Shown piece after piece: positions 1 through 8,446 of a stretch of DNA of 15,463 nt. The stretch spans positions 1 through 15,463 of the forward strand of contig JAUZQU010000096.1 of the NCBI GenBank assembly GCA_030950835.1, given 5' to 3'. The notes under the pieces were generated by a model. That model had not been told where the DNA came from. It searched no databases and saw only the letters and a list, made by a program, of their open reading frames with translations. This DNA comes from Mariprofundaceae bacterium. GTDB taxonomy: Bacteria > Pseudomonadota > Zetaproteobacteria > Mariprofundales > Mariprofundaceae. The stretch's first letter is position 1. Each line of letters opens with the position of its first letter. The position numbers were made by a program, and so were the translations under genes.

Positions 1-36
1 AACACCCGAAACGACATCAATTAAAATGATGGCAAG

Positions 37-117
37 ATGGGTAAAGCATTAGAAAAACTTATGCTTAAACATGTTGACCTTGAAGCCGTGCGCCACGGTG
101 CGGACGATGATTTTTAA
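37..117 (+). CDS. Doubtful 26-residue reading frame
   Basis: An ATG at 37 opens a 26-codon frame ending in TAA at 115-117; the product begins MGKALEKLM and ends in an acidic HGADDDF tail. No clear Shine-Dalgarno sequence precedes it and I recognise no family. It overlaps the tail of another open frame that enters from the left edge and stops at 50-52 (ends MMARWVKH). A third frame at 71-199 is also open. Because three overlapping frames compete, none can be called firmly. This one is kept only because its composition looks protein-like; it may equally be non-coding or the end of a decayed gene. Confidence 0.2.
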   Translation: MGKALEKLMLKHVDLEAVRHGADDDF

Positions 118-144
118 GTGCCAGCCAAAAAGGCGGATTTCGAA

Positions 145-182
145 TTTACGGTATTTATTACGGTATAAACAAGATACCGTAA
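145..182. repeat. Three copies of a 9-bp motif, TTACGGTAT, two direct and one inverted
   Basis: TTACGGTAT occurs at 146-154 and again at 158-166, twelve bases apart start to start, and its exact reverse complement ATACCGTAA lies at 174-182. Copies two and three can form a 9-bp stem with a 7-base loop. What follows is A-rich rather than T-rich on the plus strand, so it does not look like an intrinsic terminator there. The arrangement resembles a cluster of operator half-sites, but no regulator gene is visible nearby and the function is unknown. Confidence 0.6.
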
Positions 183-247
183 AAATCTATTACTTATAAA
201 ACAATAGCTTAGGTAGACTATTCGTAGACGGTTGGGGGCCAAATAGT

Positions 248-294
248 AACCCCAGTTATGGTAACATAACTGGGGTTTATTTTTGCCTTTTTTT
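248..294 (+). terminator. Strong intrinsic terminator
   Basis: A perfect 13-bp stem, AACCCCAGTTATG (248-260) with CATAACTGGGGTT (265-277), closes on a GTAA loop and runs into TTTATTTTTGCC and a further seven-T run. This is a textbook rho-independent terminator reading rightward. No convincing ORF ends just upstream, so it terminates either a transcript from a gene left of the window or a short non-coding RNA in about 118-247. It insulates alaC from upstream transcription. Between 295 and 451 I see no further gene and no clear promoter, although alaC transcription should start there. Confidence 0.85.
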
Positions 295-451
295 CACGTC
301 ATAGAGATGCTTTAGAGAGCGGTTGTAAAGCTTCTAGTCAAACTTCCTCGGGCTGTTTACATGGTTATGATTACGGATTAAAGAGAAAAATTGACCTTTA
401 GACGATGATTCATAAAGTCACAGTATATTTTTCGGGGGTAGAGAGACACGT

Positions 452-1636
452 ATGCGTGAATTTGAAAAAATCAAACGGCTTCCTCCCTATGTATTTGCCC
501 AAGTAAACCAACTTAAAATGGAATTGCGTCATGCCGATAAGGATATTATCGACTTTGGCATGGGCAACCCCGACCAAGCAACGCCACAACATATTGTAGA
601 TAAGTTGTGCGAAGCTGCTCAAGATGGGCGCAATCATAGGTATTCTGTTTCGCGCGGCATTGATGGCTTAAGAAAAGCGATTTGTGGCTGGTACAAGCGC
701 AAGTTTGATGTTGACCTTGATCCTGAAACGGAAGCGATTATTACCATTGGCTCCAAAGAAGGGTTAGCGCATTTGGCAGTAGCGATTACCTCACCTGGTG
801 ATTTGATTCTTTCGCCCAACCCTGCTTACCCCATTCATCCTTATGGCTTCATCATTGCAGGCGCAGATATTCGCCATGTACCCATGGGCCCTGATAGAGA
901 TTATTTTGCTGATATTGAACAAGCAGTCAAAGACTCTTGGCCAAGACCTAAAATTATTATTGTAAACTTTCCATCCAACCCTACAGCACAAGTAGTTGAC
1001 CTTGATTTTTATGTCAAACTGGTTGATTTTGCGAAAGAAAATGATTTGATTATTATTTCAGATATTGCCTATGCTGAAATCACCTTTGATGGCTATCAAT
1101 GCCCATCGATTATGCAGGTTGCGGGGGCGAAAGAGGTGGCGGTTGAGTTTTATTCGCTTTCTAAGACGTATAACATGCCAGGTTGGCGTATTGGTTGCAT
1201 GGTGGGCAACCCTGAAATCGTTGCAGCATTAGCCAAAATAAAATCATACTTGGATTATGGTATGTTTCAGCCTTTGCAGATTGCTGCTTGTGCTGCGCTG
1301 AATGGCCCTCAAGATTGTGTGGAAGATATTCGTAGTATGTATGAGTCGCGCCGTGATGTGTTGATCAAAGGTTTACATGGCATGGGCTGGATGGCGGATA
1401 TACCCAAGGCGACCATGTTTGTTTGGGCTGAAATTCCTGATGAATTTAAAGCTATGGGTTCGTTGGAGTTCTCGAAGAAAATGTTGATTGAAGCAGGGGT
1501 TGCTGTATCACCTGGGGTTGGTTTTGGTGAATATGGGGATGATTATGTGCGTATTGCTTTGATTGAAAATGAACACCGTACACGCCAAGCGTTGCGAGGC
1601 ATAAAAAACTTTTTGAATGCAGGAGCAGGAACATGA
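452..1636 (+). CDS. alaC: Glutamate-pyruvate aminotransferase AlaC
   Basis: A PLP-dependent class I/II aminotransferase that makes alanine from pyruvate and glutamate in the cytosol. The 394-residue product follows remembered E. coli AlaC (YfdZ) almost end to end: RLPPYVF near the start, IDFGMGNPD (about 33-41), YSVSRGI, IGSKEGLAHL (99-108), NFPSNPTAQ (172-180), SDIAYAEI with Asp204/Tyr207 for the cofactor ring, and SLSKTYNMPGWRIG with Lys238 as the Schiff-base lysine and Arg246 nearby. A C-terminal SPGVGFG...YVRIALIEN block completes the fold. The start at 452 is preceded by a purine-rich TAGAGAG, and the N-terminus aligns without gap or excess. Its TGA overlaps the hom start codon (ATGA), so the two are surely co-transcribed and probably translationally coupled. 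Related LL-diaminopimelate-type aminotransferases are the main alternative, but the sequence is closer to AlaC. Confidence 0.93.
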   Translation: MREFEKIKRLPPYVFAQVNQLKMELRHADKDIIDFGMGNPDQATPQHIVDKLCEAAQDGRNHRYSVSRGIDGLRKAICGWYKRKFDVDLDPETEAIITIGSKEGLAHLAVAITSPGDLILSPNPAYPIHPYGFIIAGADIRHVPMGPDRDYFADIEQAVKDSWPRPKIIIVNFPSNPTAQVVDLDFYVKLVDFAKENDLIIISDIAYAEITFDGYQCPSIMQVAGAKEVAVEFYSLSKTYNMPGWRIGCMVGNPEIVAALAKIKSYLDYGMFQPLQIAACAALNGPQDCVEDIRSMYESRRDVLIKGLHGMGWMADIPKATMFVWAEIPDEFKAMGSLEFSKKMLIEAGVAVSPGVGFGEYGDDYVRIALIENEHRTRQALRGIKNFLNAGAGT

Positions 1637-2955
1637 TGGAAATTCGCGTAGGTATTTTAGGGCTTGGTACGGTAGGTTTGGGTGTTGCCCGTATGTTGAT
1701 TGAGCAACAAAGCTTGATGGCAAAGCGTTTGGGCAAGAAGTTGGTCTTGGTGGCTGCGGCAGACCGCAATCTTGAGCGTGATTTTGGTTTGGATTTGTCT
1801 GGTGTACGTTTAACCGATGATGCCCATGATGTGGTCACTGCCGATGATGTGGATTTGGTGGTTGAGTTGATCGGTGGTTACGAGCCTGCACGCAGCCTTG
1901 TGACAACGGCCATGCAGCATGGTAAACATGTGGTTACCGCCAACAAAGCTTTGATTGCCAAACATGGCGAAGAGCTGCTTCCTTTGGCTGCTGCCAATCA
2001 TGTAGCGCTTGCTTTTGAAGCGGCAGTGGCAGGTGGTATTCCTTGTCTTAAATCTTTGCGTGAAGGTGTTGCTGCCAACAATATTGAGTCTATTTATGGC
2101 ATTTTGAATGGTACTTGTAACTTTATCTTGAGCAAAATGGAAGATGAAGGCGCAGACTACGCTGATGTGCTTAAAGAAGCGCAAGCGTTGGGTTATGCCG
2201 AAGCAGATCCTACATTTGATGTGGAAGGCATTGATACTGCACATAAATTGTCGATTTTAGCCTCCATGGCATACGGCTCACACATCAAGTTTGATGAAGT
2301 ATTTACCGAAGGCATTAGCAAGATTAGTGCGGCGGACATTGAAGCCGTGGCAGAGCTTGGTTACCGCATTAAATTGCTGGGTATTGCCAAGCCGCATCGC
2401 GGGAAAGATGGCGATAAGGTTGAAATGCGGGTGCATCCAACACTTGTGCCATTGTCTTCACAAATTGCCCAAGTTGCAGACTCGTACAATGCGGTGATGA
2501 TTTCGGGTGATTTTGTCGAGCATACCGTGTCTATCGGCAGAGGGGCAGGGGAGCGTCCAACGGCATCGGCAGTGATGGCGGATATCATGGATATTGCCCG
2601 TGTGACACCCGGTGGTCTGCAATTTATGGCTCCAGCTATGGGTTATATGCCTGATGAACGCCAAGATTTGGCAACATTGGATATGTCAGATGTGCAAAGT
2701 GAGTATTATTTGCGTTTGCAAGTGCAAGATGAATCGGGCGTGATTGCCGCGGTCACTTCAATCTTGGCAGATCATCGTATCAGCCTTGAAGCCATGCAGC
2801 AAAAAGAGCGAAATACAGAGCAAACTGTGCCTGTGATTATGTTGACCTACCGAACAACAGAAGGCAACTTACAAGCAGCGATTAGTCGTATTGTGGCGCT
2901 GAGTGCAGTCGAAGATGATGTGTTGATTTTAAGAAAAGAATCGTTCGCTACTTAA
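1633..2955 (+). CDS. hom: Homoserine dehydrogenase (NAD(P)H), ACT-domain type
   Basis: Reduces aspartate-4-semialdehyde to homoserine, the branch point to threonine and methionine. The 440-residue protein has an N-terminal Rossmann motif GILGLGTVGLGVA (about 7-19), the NANKALIAKHG-type segment (TANKALIAKHG here), and the catalytic block ILNGTCNFILSKM followed by GYAEADPTFDVEGIDTAHKL. The C-terminal ~85 residues (from YYLRLQVQDESGVIA) form an ACT domain, which in this family usually senses threonine. It is the stand-alone enzyme, not the aspartokinase fusion ThrA. The start overlaps the alaC stop by 4 bp; AGGAG in GCAGGAGCAGGAAC provides the ribosome site. A second ATG directly follows (1636), so the true start could be one codon later. 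Pairing with alaC suggests coordinated amino-acid synthesis; a threonine synthase gene is not in the window. Confidence 0.95.
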   Translation: MMEIRVGILGLGTVGLGVARMLIEQQSLMAKRLGKKLVLVAAADRNLERDFGLDLSGVRLTDDAHDVVTADDVDLVVELIGGYEPARSLVTTAMQHGKHVVTANKALIAKHGEELLPLAAANHVALAFEAAVAGGIPCLKSLREGVAANNIESIYGILNGTCNFILSKMEDEGADYADVLKEAQALGYAEADPTFDVEGIDTAHKLSILASMAYGSHIKFDEVFTEGISKISAADIEAVAELGYRIKLLGIAKPHRGKDGDKVEMRVHPTLVPLSSQIAQVADSYNAVMISGDFVEHTVSIGRGAGERPTASAVMADIMDIARVTPGGLQFMAPAMGYMPDERQDLATLDMSDVQSEYYLRLQVQDESGVIAAVTSILADHRISLEAMQQKERNTEQTVPVIMLTYRTTEGNLQAAISRIVALSAVEDDVLILRKESFAT

Positions 2956-3034
2956 AACCTATGTTTCAGATGTGATATTGATCATATGATGAGAAAAAAT
3001 AAACATGATACTGACGACAATCAGAATACAGAAA

Positions 3035-3041
3035 TAAGGAG
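3035..3041 (+). promoter_or_regulatory. Shine-Dalgarno site deciding the start of the barrel gene
   Basis: TAAGGAG directly abuts an ATG at 3042, too close for initiation, but sits 9 bases before the in-frame ATG at 3051. The second ATG is therefore preferred, giving a standard signal peptide beginning MKKIQVLL. Confidence 0.7.
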
Positions 3042-3050
3042 ATGAAAATC

Positions 3051-3791
3051 ATGAAAAAAATACAGGTACTACTTGCAGCATCCGTTTTATTTTGGTCAGG
3101 GCATGTTTATGCAGCGTCTTTTAATATTGACCCAGCAGGTTTAGGGCAAACACAATTTAATGCCTTAGCAGATGATTTAGGGGCAGCAACATGGATGAAC
3201 CCTAGTAATTCAGCTGAACCGCATTCAGCAGGTTTGATTCCTGTTGGCGTTCAGGTGGCACTGGAGGTTTCTTCGTTAAGCTTAGATTCGAATGCAGCAC
3301 ATTGGAATCTTGTAGGTGTGAATAATGTGGATATTTTACCTATGCCGAGGTTACGCTTGTCTGCGGGGATTCCATTTGGTTTGGACTTGAGTTATATGGT
3401 CTTATCATTGCCCAATTCTAACTTTGAAATGTCAGGTTTTGAAGGACGTATGGCATTTGGTAATTATATACCAGTGCCTTTTTTAGAAGCGAATATACGT
3501 TATCATCGCAGCTCTTTAACAGGTATCCCCGGTATGGAAGTGAGTAACTATGGTTTTGCAGCTATGATTGGAGCAGATACGCCCATAGTAAAACCTTATA
3601 TTGAGTTTGGTAGCGTTACCTCTACAACGACACCTTCTGGCGCACTAAGTGCTTTAGCCTCACATGAAACAACGCAAAGCACGTTCACGTTAGGCGCAAA
3701 GCTGCAATTCGCTTTATTTATTTTGAATGCTGAGACATCCACAGTGGGCGATAAAGATTTGACGAGTTTGAAGTTAGGCTTTGAATTCTAA
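3051..3791 (+). CDS. Small outer-membrane beta-barrel candidate, family not recognised
   Basis: The 246-residue product (from the preferred ATG at 3051; 249 residues if 3042 is used) begins with a classical signal peptide: MKK, a hydrophobic stretch through LLAASVLFWSG, and a likely signal-peptidase site after HVYA, before ASF. The rest alternates hydrophobic and polar residues, with many Gly, Ser, Thr and aromatic residues. It ends KLGFEF, a C-terminal phenylalanine like the BAM-recognised signal of outer-membrane barrels. I therefore infer a small beta-barrel of perhaps 8-10 strands. No specific family or ligand is recognisable. The gene follows hom after 95 bp without an intervening terminator and ends just before one at 3825, so it may be partly co-transcribed with hom or have its own promoter. 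Confidence 0.75.
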   Translation: MKKIQVLLAASVLFWSGHVYAASFNIDPAGLGQTQFNALADDLGAATWMNPSNSAEPHSAGLIPVGVQVALEVSSLSLDSNAAHWNLVGVNNVDILPMPRLRLSAGIPFGLDLSYMVLSLPNSNFEMSGFEGRMAFGNYIPVPFLEANIRYHRSSLTGIPGMEVSNYGFAAMIGADTPIVKPYIEFGSVTSTTTPSGALSALASHETTQSTFTLGAKLQFALFILNAETSTVGDKDLTSLKLGFEF

Positions 3792-3824
3792 GTCGATGTA
3801 GTTGGCGTATATGATTGAAGATTG

Positions 3825-3862
3825 AGCAGCCTCACTCCCAGCATGGATTGAGGCTGCTTTTG
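3825..3862 (+). terminator. Intrinsic terminator between convergent genes
   Basis: AGCAGCCTCA (3825-3834) pairs perfectly with TGAGGCTGCT (3849-3858) around a 14-base loop and is followed by TTTTGTTTG. It closes the plus-strand group 34 bp after the barrel gene stop. It lies just beyond the stop of the convergent minus-strand gene (3871), so the same hairpin could serve both directions, although the minus-strand side lacks a clean T-run. Confidence 0.75.
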
Positions 3863-3870
3863 TTTGTGCT

Positions 3871-5106
3871 TTAGAACATACCAGGTTTCTTTTTGAGTAA
3901 CATATTGAATAACCATGCACTGCTGCTTAGTAGTGTGCGGCGGAGTTGAAGTTGCTGCTGTTCGCTGCCTTGGTTGTTGAGTAAGGCGTGTACACAGGAA
4001 AAACGCTGGTTTTCAGGCTGCTCACTGCTGATGATATGGGGTAATGACTGTAGATATTCAGGCTGTTGAATGATGACCCATGCAGGAAAGTCGCTGATAT
4101 GCGGCTGGTGGGTTAGTGTATTAAAACTTGTCCACCAGTGTAATAGTCCAGCAGACTCTAAACCTTGCTGGTAATGCGCATGTCCGATATGTATGAGCGC
4201 TTGTTGTGGACAGAACAAACAGTAGTTGAACCACGCCGCACGCAGCTCTGGAATATGATGTTGTTGATATTCTGCTTGAATGATACAGGCATGAAAGTGG
4301 GGAATCTGAAACCAATCTGCTATATTTTTACAGCTGGTGATGGTTTCTGGGTAAGCTTTGGCTTCTAACCATGCTGTGGCAGCATGGATTTTGGGCTTTT
4401 CAGGGTCAAAGGGCTGGAGTTCTAAATCTTGCGCTAATGTTCGCCAAAGTGGGGCTAAAAAATCGGTGCTGTGTTGTGGGTTGGCAAATTCTTCTATGGC
4501 TAGAGGTTTGATGTCTTGTAAAAAGTAGATCAACCTTGCTTGAGCATCATCAGGAAATGCTTGCTGGGCAACCCATAAACTTTCTAATCGGGCTAGACTG
4601 ATATCATTGGCATAATCTTCAAAAGCATCGGCAAACAAGGTAGACAAATGTGGGGATTGTTGCGCTAAAGCCGTACGCAAACGATTTAAACACACAATAT
4701 GGGGTGCATCCATGAATAAATCGAGTTGTGGGCGGTCGGATAGTGGTTGAAACAACCATGAAAAGTGCTGGTTTAAATCTTCATCTTCAAATAAACGCAG
4801 GCTTTGCCCTGCATGTTCGCCCCAACCTTCCCATGTTTTGGGAAGGCGTTGTAATTGTCTTTTTTCGGCATGTAACATAGCCATATCCAACATACTTTTG
4901 ATGCGTGATGGGCTGCCAGCAAAGACATGTTCAAGGCATGATACTTCGCCTAAATGCCATGCTTCATAATCTTGCTGGCTGATGCGACCTATGGTGAGTA
5001 AGTATTGTACAGGGTCCCAAAACCCAGATATAGCGAGTGTTTGTTCAACAAGACTTGGGGCTTCTTGTTGCATTTTTTCCAGCTGTTGTGGATTGGAGTT
5101 AGGCAT
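3871..5106 (-). CDS. Unrecognised 411-412 residue protein coupled to the SNF2 helicase
   Basis: I do not recognise this family. The product is soluble-looking, with no signal peptide or membrane segment. It is rich in Gln, His, Leu and Trp (for example LESLWVAQQAF, WTSFNTLTHQPHI) and probably mainly helical; it ends with a basic LLKKKPGMF. No nuclease, ATPase or zinc-binding signature is visible. Its ATG at 5106 (an alternative GTG lies one codon upstream at 5109) is inside the last codons of the SNF2 helicase gene: the helicase TAA at 5099-5101 gives an 8-bp overlap, implying translational coupling. Such tight coupling with a SWIM-SNF2 ATPase suggests that the two act together, perhaps as a regulatory or substrate-binding subunit; that is inference from position only. 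It is the last gene of the minus-strand series. Confidence 0.85.
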   Translation of the reverse strand: MPNSNPQQLEKMQQEAPSLVEQTLAISGFWDPVQYLLTIGRISQQDYEAWHLGEVSCLEHVFAGSPSRIKSMLDMAMLHAEKRQLQRLPKTWEGWGEHAGQSLRLFEDEDLNQHFSWLFQPLSDRPQLDLFMDAPHIVCLNRLRTALAQQSPHLSTLFADAFEDYANDISLARLESLWVAQQAFPDDAQARLIYFLQDIKPLAIEEFANPQHSTDFLAPLWRTLAQDLELQPFDPEKPKIHAATAWLEAKAYPETITSCKNIADWFQIPHFHACIIQAEYQQHHIPELRAAWFNYCLFCPQQALIHIGHAHYQQGLESAGLLHWWTSFNTLTHQPHISDFPAWVIIQQPEYLQSLPHIISSEQPENQRFSCVHALLNNQGSEQQQLQLRRTLLSSSAWLFNMLLKKKPGMF

Positions 5107-8100
5107 CACTCAAAGGTTCAAATAACGATTGCAATTCGTTTTCTGTCCACAATGCGCTGCGTTTCCCGCCTCCACCATGAATACTTTTCGCCAGTTCACG
5201 TTTGCGCTCTTGCATATCCAATATTTTTTCCTCCACCGTGCCTATGGTGGTGAGTTTATAGACAAATACAGGTTTGTCTTGCCCAATCCTGTGGGCTCTA
5301 TCTGTGGCTTGATCTTCTGCAGCAGGGTTCCACCAAGGATCATAATGGATGACGGTGTCTGCGGCGGTTAAGTTAAGACCAGTTCCCCCTGCTTTGAGGC
5401 TGATAAGGAAGATAGGCACTTCACCATTTTGGAAAGACTCTACTGGGGTGAGACGGTCTTTGGTTTGCCCTGTGAGTTTGACATAAGGCAATTCTAACTC
5501 ATCACAAAGGTCTTCAATAAGACGTAACATTTGGGCAAACTGTGAAAAAATGAGGATTTTACGCCCTTCTTCGACCATTTCAGGCACCATTGCACGCAAC
5601 ATATCCATTTTGGCAGATTGTATGCCTGAGGTATCCATGTTTTTCAACAAACGTGGGTCACAACAGACTTGACGCATTTTCATCAAGGCATCAAGTACAA
5701 TAATCTGACTTTTGGCAACGCCCATAGATGCGACTGAATCGCGCACTTTTTTCTGCATCGCCAAACGTACACTTTCGTACAAAGCACGTTGCTGACCTTC
5801 AAGCTCGACACTGCGTAAGATATTACTTTTAGCAGGCAATTCTTTGGCAACATCTTCTTTTAAGCGGCGCAGTAAAAAAGGTCGAATACGTACATTTAAC
5901 GCCTCTTGACGGCTTTGGCTGCCTTCGTTTTCGATGGGTTTTCTAAAGAGTGTGGTGAAATTCTTTTGATCGTACAAATAACCCGGCATTAAAAAATCAA
6001 ACTGCGCCCAAAGTTCGCCCAAGTGGTTCTCAACGGGTGTTCCAGTTAAACAAAGGCGGTGTTTGGCTTGTAATTCACGCACCAATTTTGAAGCTTTTGC
6101 CCTAGGATTTTTGATGTTTTGTGCTTCATCAAGAATCAACATATGATACTCTTCTTCGACTAAAATAGGCGCATCACGGGTGAGTAGGGGATAGGTGGTC
6201 AACACCAAATCATAGTGTTGAATCGAGTCAAAATGCTGCGACCTATGCGCACCATGCAAAACCAATACACGCAAATCAGGGGTGAATTTTTTGGCTTCTA
6301 AACGCCAGTTATGCATCAAGATGGTGGGCGCAATGACCAAGGCAGGGTGATTCAAACGACCCGCTTCTTTTTCTGTGAGAATACATGCCAAGGCTTGTAT
6401 GGTTTTACCCAGCCCCATGTCGTCAGCCAAGATGCCATGTAAGCCAGTTTTGAGCATGAGTTGTAACCAGTTTAAACCTTCGCGTTGGTAATCGCGAAGT
6501 TCTGCTTGTAAACCTGCGGGCACTTCAACTTGTGGCATTTTATCGTTATCCACCAACAAATGAACCTGCTCTAACCAGCGTTTATCATCTTTGATACGGA
6601 CTTTTTCGTGGCCTTGTAAATCATTTTTGACTGCCAACATCTGAATGCCAGAAATTTCTTTTTCTGCATTGCCTGTGCTGGAAAAAAGTTCCATCATGTG
6701 TTTCAAAATACTGTGCAACATATTGCCAGGAATGGATAACATGCGACCATCAACCAAGGGTAGTGGCACATGTTCAACATTCGCAATGGTGTCCAACATT
6801 TGGTCAGACAAACGCTCTGGATCTTCTTTAATCCAAGTGGCTATGGCATCAATCAAATCAATGGATTCACCATCGGCAAGCGTGGCACTAAAGTCTGCTT
6901 TGCCCATAAGACCTTCACCAGCAACACCTAAATCCCAACGTTCGGCGGTGAGTAAGTTGTGGCGAAAAGTGTCGGACATTTCAATGCGAAAACCTGCTTC
7001 TTCAAGCTCAGGCACGGTATTGGCCATGAAGGGAATCCAATTGTTGTCGGTTAAAGTGAAACCAGGCAATTGACCTGACTTTTTAAGTTGAATGGCTAAA
7101 GCTTTTGGCGTGGCAGAGATGCCTTGGGCAAGAACTTTGATGATACTTTGTTGCTCAGAAAGTGTGTCTCTTGCATATTCGATGAGCTGATTGCCTTGTT
7201 TTACACGCACAGGCTCGGTGGTTTCGCCAAATTTGGTTTGTTCTTCATTGTATTCAAACCAAATGTCCAAACCATCAAAATATTGACCATAAACGCTGGA
7301 ATGAATGGCAAGTGAATCAAATTGAAGCACAGTGGTAGGTTGTATGCTTTCTTTCACCAACTCCAGACGTTCAGGTTGCGGGATATGTTTGGGTAAAAAA
7401 GACAACAACTTATCTTCATCCATCAAATCTTGCGGTTTGACGGGCAACATGCTCATCAACTCGCGGGTTTCCTCCACAGAACTGCTTTGTTGGATTTCAC
7501 CACAGCTACTTTCACTTATATCGAGGTAAAAGGGTGGTGAAACATCCAATAACATGGCTTCGGGTTCACATTTTAAGGTTAAAGACTGCACACCTTGGGC
7601 ATCCATATCCCAAAACCACTGCCCTTGTCGCGGCGTACCCATGTTTAAAACATCTCTTTCTTTGTCCCACCAATGGCAGCGACCTGTTTTAATGACATGC
7701 TCTAAGATTTCACGACCTGCCAAACCATGCAGCAATACCGAGTCTTCATTGGCAGACAGGCGGTTGACGCTTTCTTGCAAAATGCGCACATCGGCAGCTA
7801 AAATAAAACGTGGTGTATTGCGATTGAGGATGTTTTTGGCGGTATAGGGTGTAGCTTTACCATACTTATCATTTTTGAGCAGGCGAATAGTTTCAAAGTG
7901 TAAACGCAAACCATGGCGCATGTCGGGGCGTAAAATATAGAGTAAACGTTGGCGCACATCGCTTGGGTAATCAAGGGGTGTTTGATTTTCGCTGGAGGTT
8001 TGGTTGACCACACCCAACCAGTGATGAAAAGGTACAGGTTCTTCTTTTTTCTTACGTTTTTTACGGGGAAGTGTGGATGTTTCTGCCAACACGGCATACA

Positions 8101-8353
8101 AAGCAGCGGCGACATGTTTACAATTGAACTGCATGGGGCAAGAGCAGTCACCATCAATGTCATGCTCATCATATTCAATGAATACTTTGTAAGGATGGGC
8201 TGCATTACCAATCACTTGCGCTGTGATGACGTGTTTTGCGTTGTCGATTTGTAGTTCTTCTACATGCCCATCTTTAAAATATTCGCGCCCACGCATAAGG
8301 TCAGCTGCGTCCAAATTGGTTTCCAAAAATCCTTGTGTAATTTCAGCCGTCAT
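5099..8353 (-). CDS. SWIM-domain SNF2-family DNA-dependent ATPase/helicase
   Basis: A 1084-residue Swi2/Snf2-type translocase. The N-terminus has a SWIM zinc finger, Cys70-x-Cys72-x5-Cys78-x-His80, for nucleic-acid or protein binding. Residues from about 100 to 600 are a long middle region without motifs I can name, typical of bacterial SWIM-SNF2 proteins. The ATPase core follows: QREGLNWL, Walker A DDMGLGKT (about 644-651), LDEAQ Walker B (Asp742-Glu743-Ala744-Gln745) and LTGTPVENHLGELW. The C-terminal helicase lobe has LIFSQFAQMLRLI, SLKAGGTGLNLT, HYDPWWNPA and arginine-finger motif VI DRAHRIGQ (about 1018-1025). All catalytic motifs look intact. Family members act in transcription, repair or chromatin-like remodelling; E. 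coli RapA is a relative without the SWIM finger. AGAGG lies 5 bases before the ATG. It overlaps the downstream unknown gene and lies 93 bp after the Sel1-repeat gene. Confidence 0.93.
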   Translation of the reverse strand: MTAEITQGFLETNLDAADLMRGREYFKDGHVEELQIDNAKHVITAQVIGNAAHPYKVFIEYDEHDIDGDCSCPMQFNCKHVAAALYAVLAETSTLPRKKRKKKEEPVPFHHWLGVVNQTSSENQTPLDYPSDVRQRLLYILRPDMRHGLRLHFETIRLLKNDKYGKATPYTAKNILNRNTPRFILAADVRILQESVNRLSANEDSVLLHGLAGREILEHVIKTGRCHWWDKERDVLNMGTPRQGQWFWDMDAQGVQSLTLKCEPEAMLLDVSPPFYLDISESSCGEIQQSSSVEETRELMSMLPVKPQDLMDEDKLLSFLPKHIPQPERLELVKESIQPTTVLQFDSLAIHSSVYGQYFDGLDIWFEYNEEQTKFGETTEPVRVKQGNQLIEYARDTLSEQQSIIKVLAQGISATPKALAIQLKKSGQLPGFTLTDNNWIPFMANTVPELEEAGFRIEMSDTFRHNLLTAERWDLGVAGEGLMGKADFSATLADGESIDLIDAIATWIKEDPERLSDQMLDTIANVEHVPLPLVDGRMLSIPGNMLHSILKHMMELFSSTGNAEKEISGIQMLAVKNDLQGHEKVRIKDDKRWLEQVHLLVDNDKMPQVEVPAGLQAELRDYQREGLNWLQLMLKTGLHGILADDMGLGKTIQALACILTEKEAGRLNHPALVIAPTILMHNWRLEAKKFTPDLRVLVLHGAHRSQHFDSIQHYDLVLTTYPLLTRDAPILVEEEYHMLILDEAQNIKNPRAKASKLVRELQAKHRLCLTGTPVENHLGELWAQFDFLMPGYLYDQKNFTTLFRKPIENEGSQSRQEALNVRIRPFLLRRLKEDVAKELPAKSNILRSVELEGQQRALYESVRLAMQKKVRDSVASMGVAKSQIIVLDALMKMRQVCCDPRLLKNMDTSGIQSAKMDMLRAMVPEMVEEGRKILIFSQFAQMLRLIEDLCDELELPYVKLTGQTKDRLTPVESFQNGEVPIFLISLKAGGTGLNLTAADTVIHYDPWWNPAAEDQATDRAHRIGQDKPVFVYKLTTIGTVEEKILDMQERKRELAKSIHGGGGKRSALWTENELQSLFEPLSDA

Positions 8354-8365
8354 GTATGCCTCTAA

Positions 8366-8394
8366 GATATAATGTTCAATAGTGATTTGAGCAA
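8366..8394 (-). promoter_or_regulatory. Possible sigma-70-type promoter for the SNF2 gene
   Basis: Read on the minus strand, TTGCTC and TATATC are separated by 17 bases, ending 12 bp before the ATG at 8353, in the 93-bp gap after the Sel1 gene. The -35 element matches the consensus poorly. The gap has no terminator hairpin, so read-through from the glm genes remains possible. Confidence 0.25.
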
Positions 8395-8446
8395 GCGAGG
8401 CGGCATTCTCAACAAGACGAAACAGGATGCAACAGGTATTTTTTGT

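Noticed and set aside
71..199. 42-codon basic open frame on the plus strand at the left end
   Set aside because: No Shine-Dalgarno sequence, unusual composition, and it overlaps the 9-bp repeat cluster and another frame.
1452..2244. Antisense open frames of 128 and 144 codons opposite alaC and hom
   Set aside because: They lie wholly opposite clear conserved genes, have low-complexity composition and no family resemblance.
3042..3050. Upstream ATG as the start of the barrel gene
   Set aside because: It directly abuts the Shine-Dalgarno sequence; the ATG at 3051 has correct spacing and a typical signal peptide.
6645..7073. 142-codon plus-strand frame opposite the SNF2 gene
   Set aside because: Serine- and proline-rich shadow of the helicase gene, with no initiation context.
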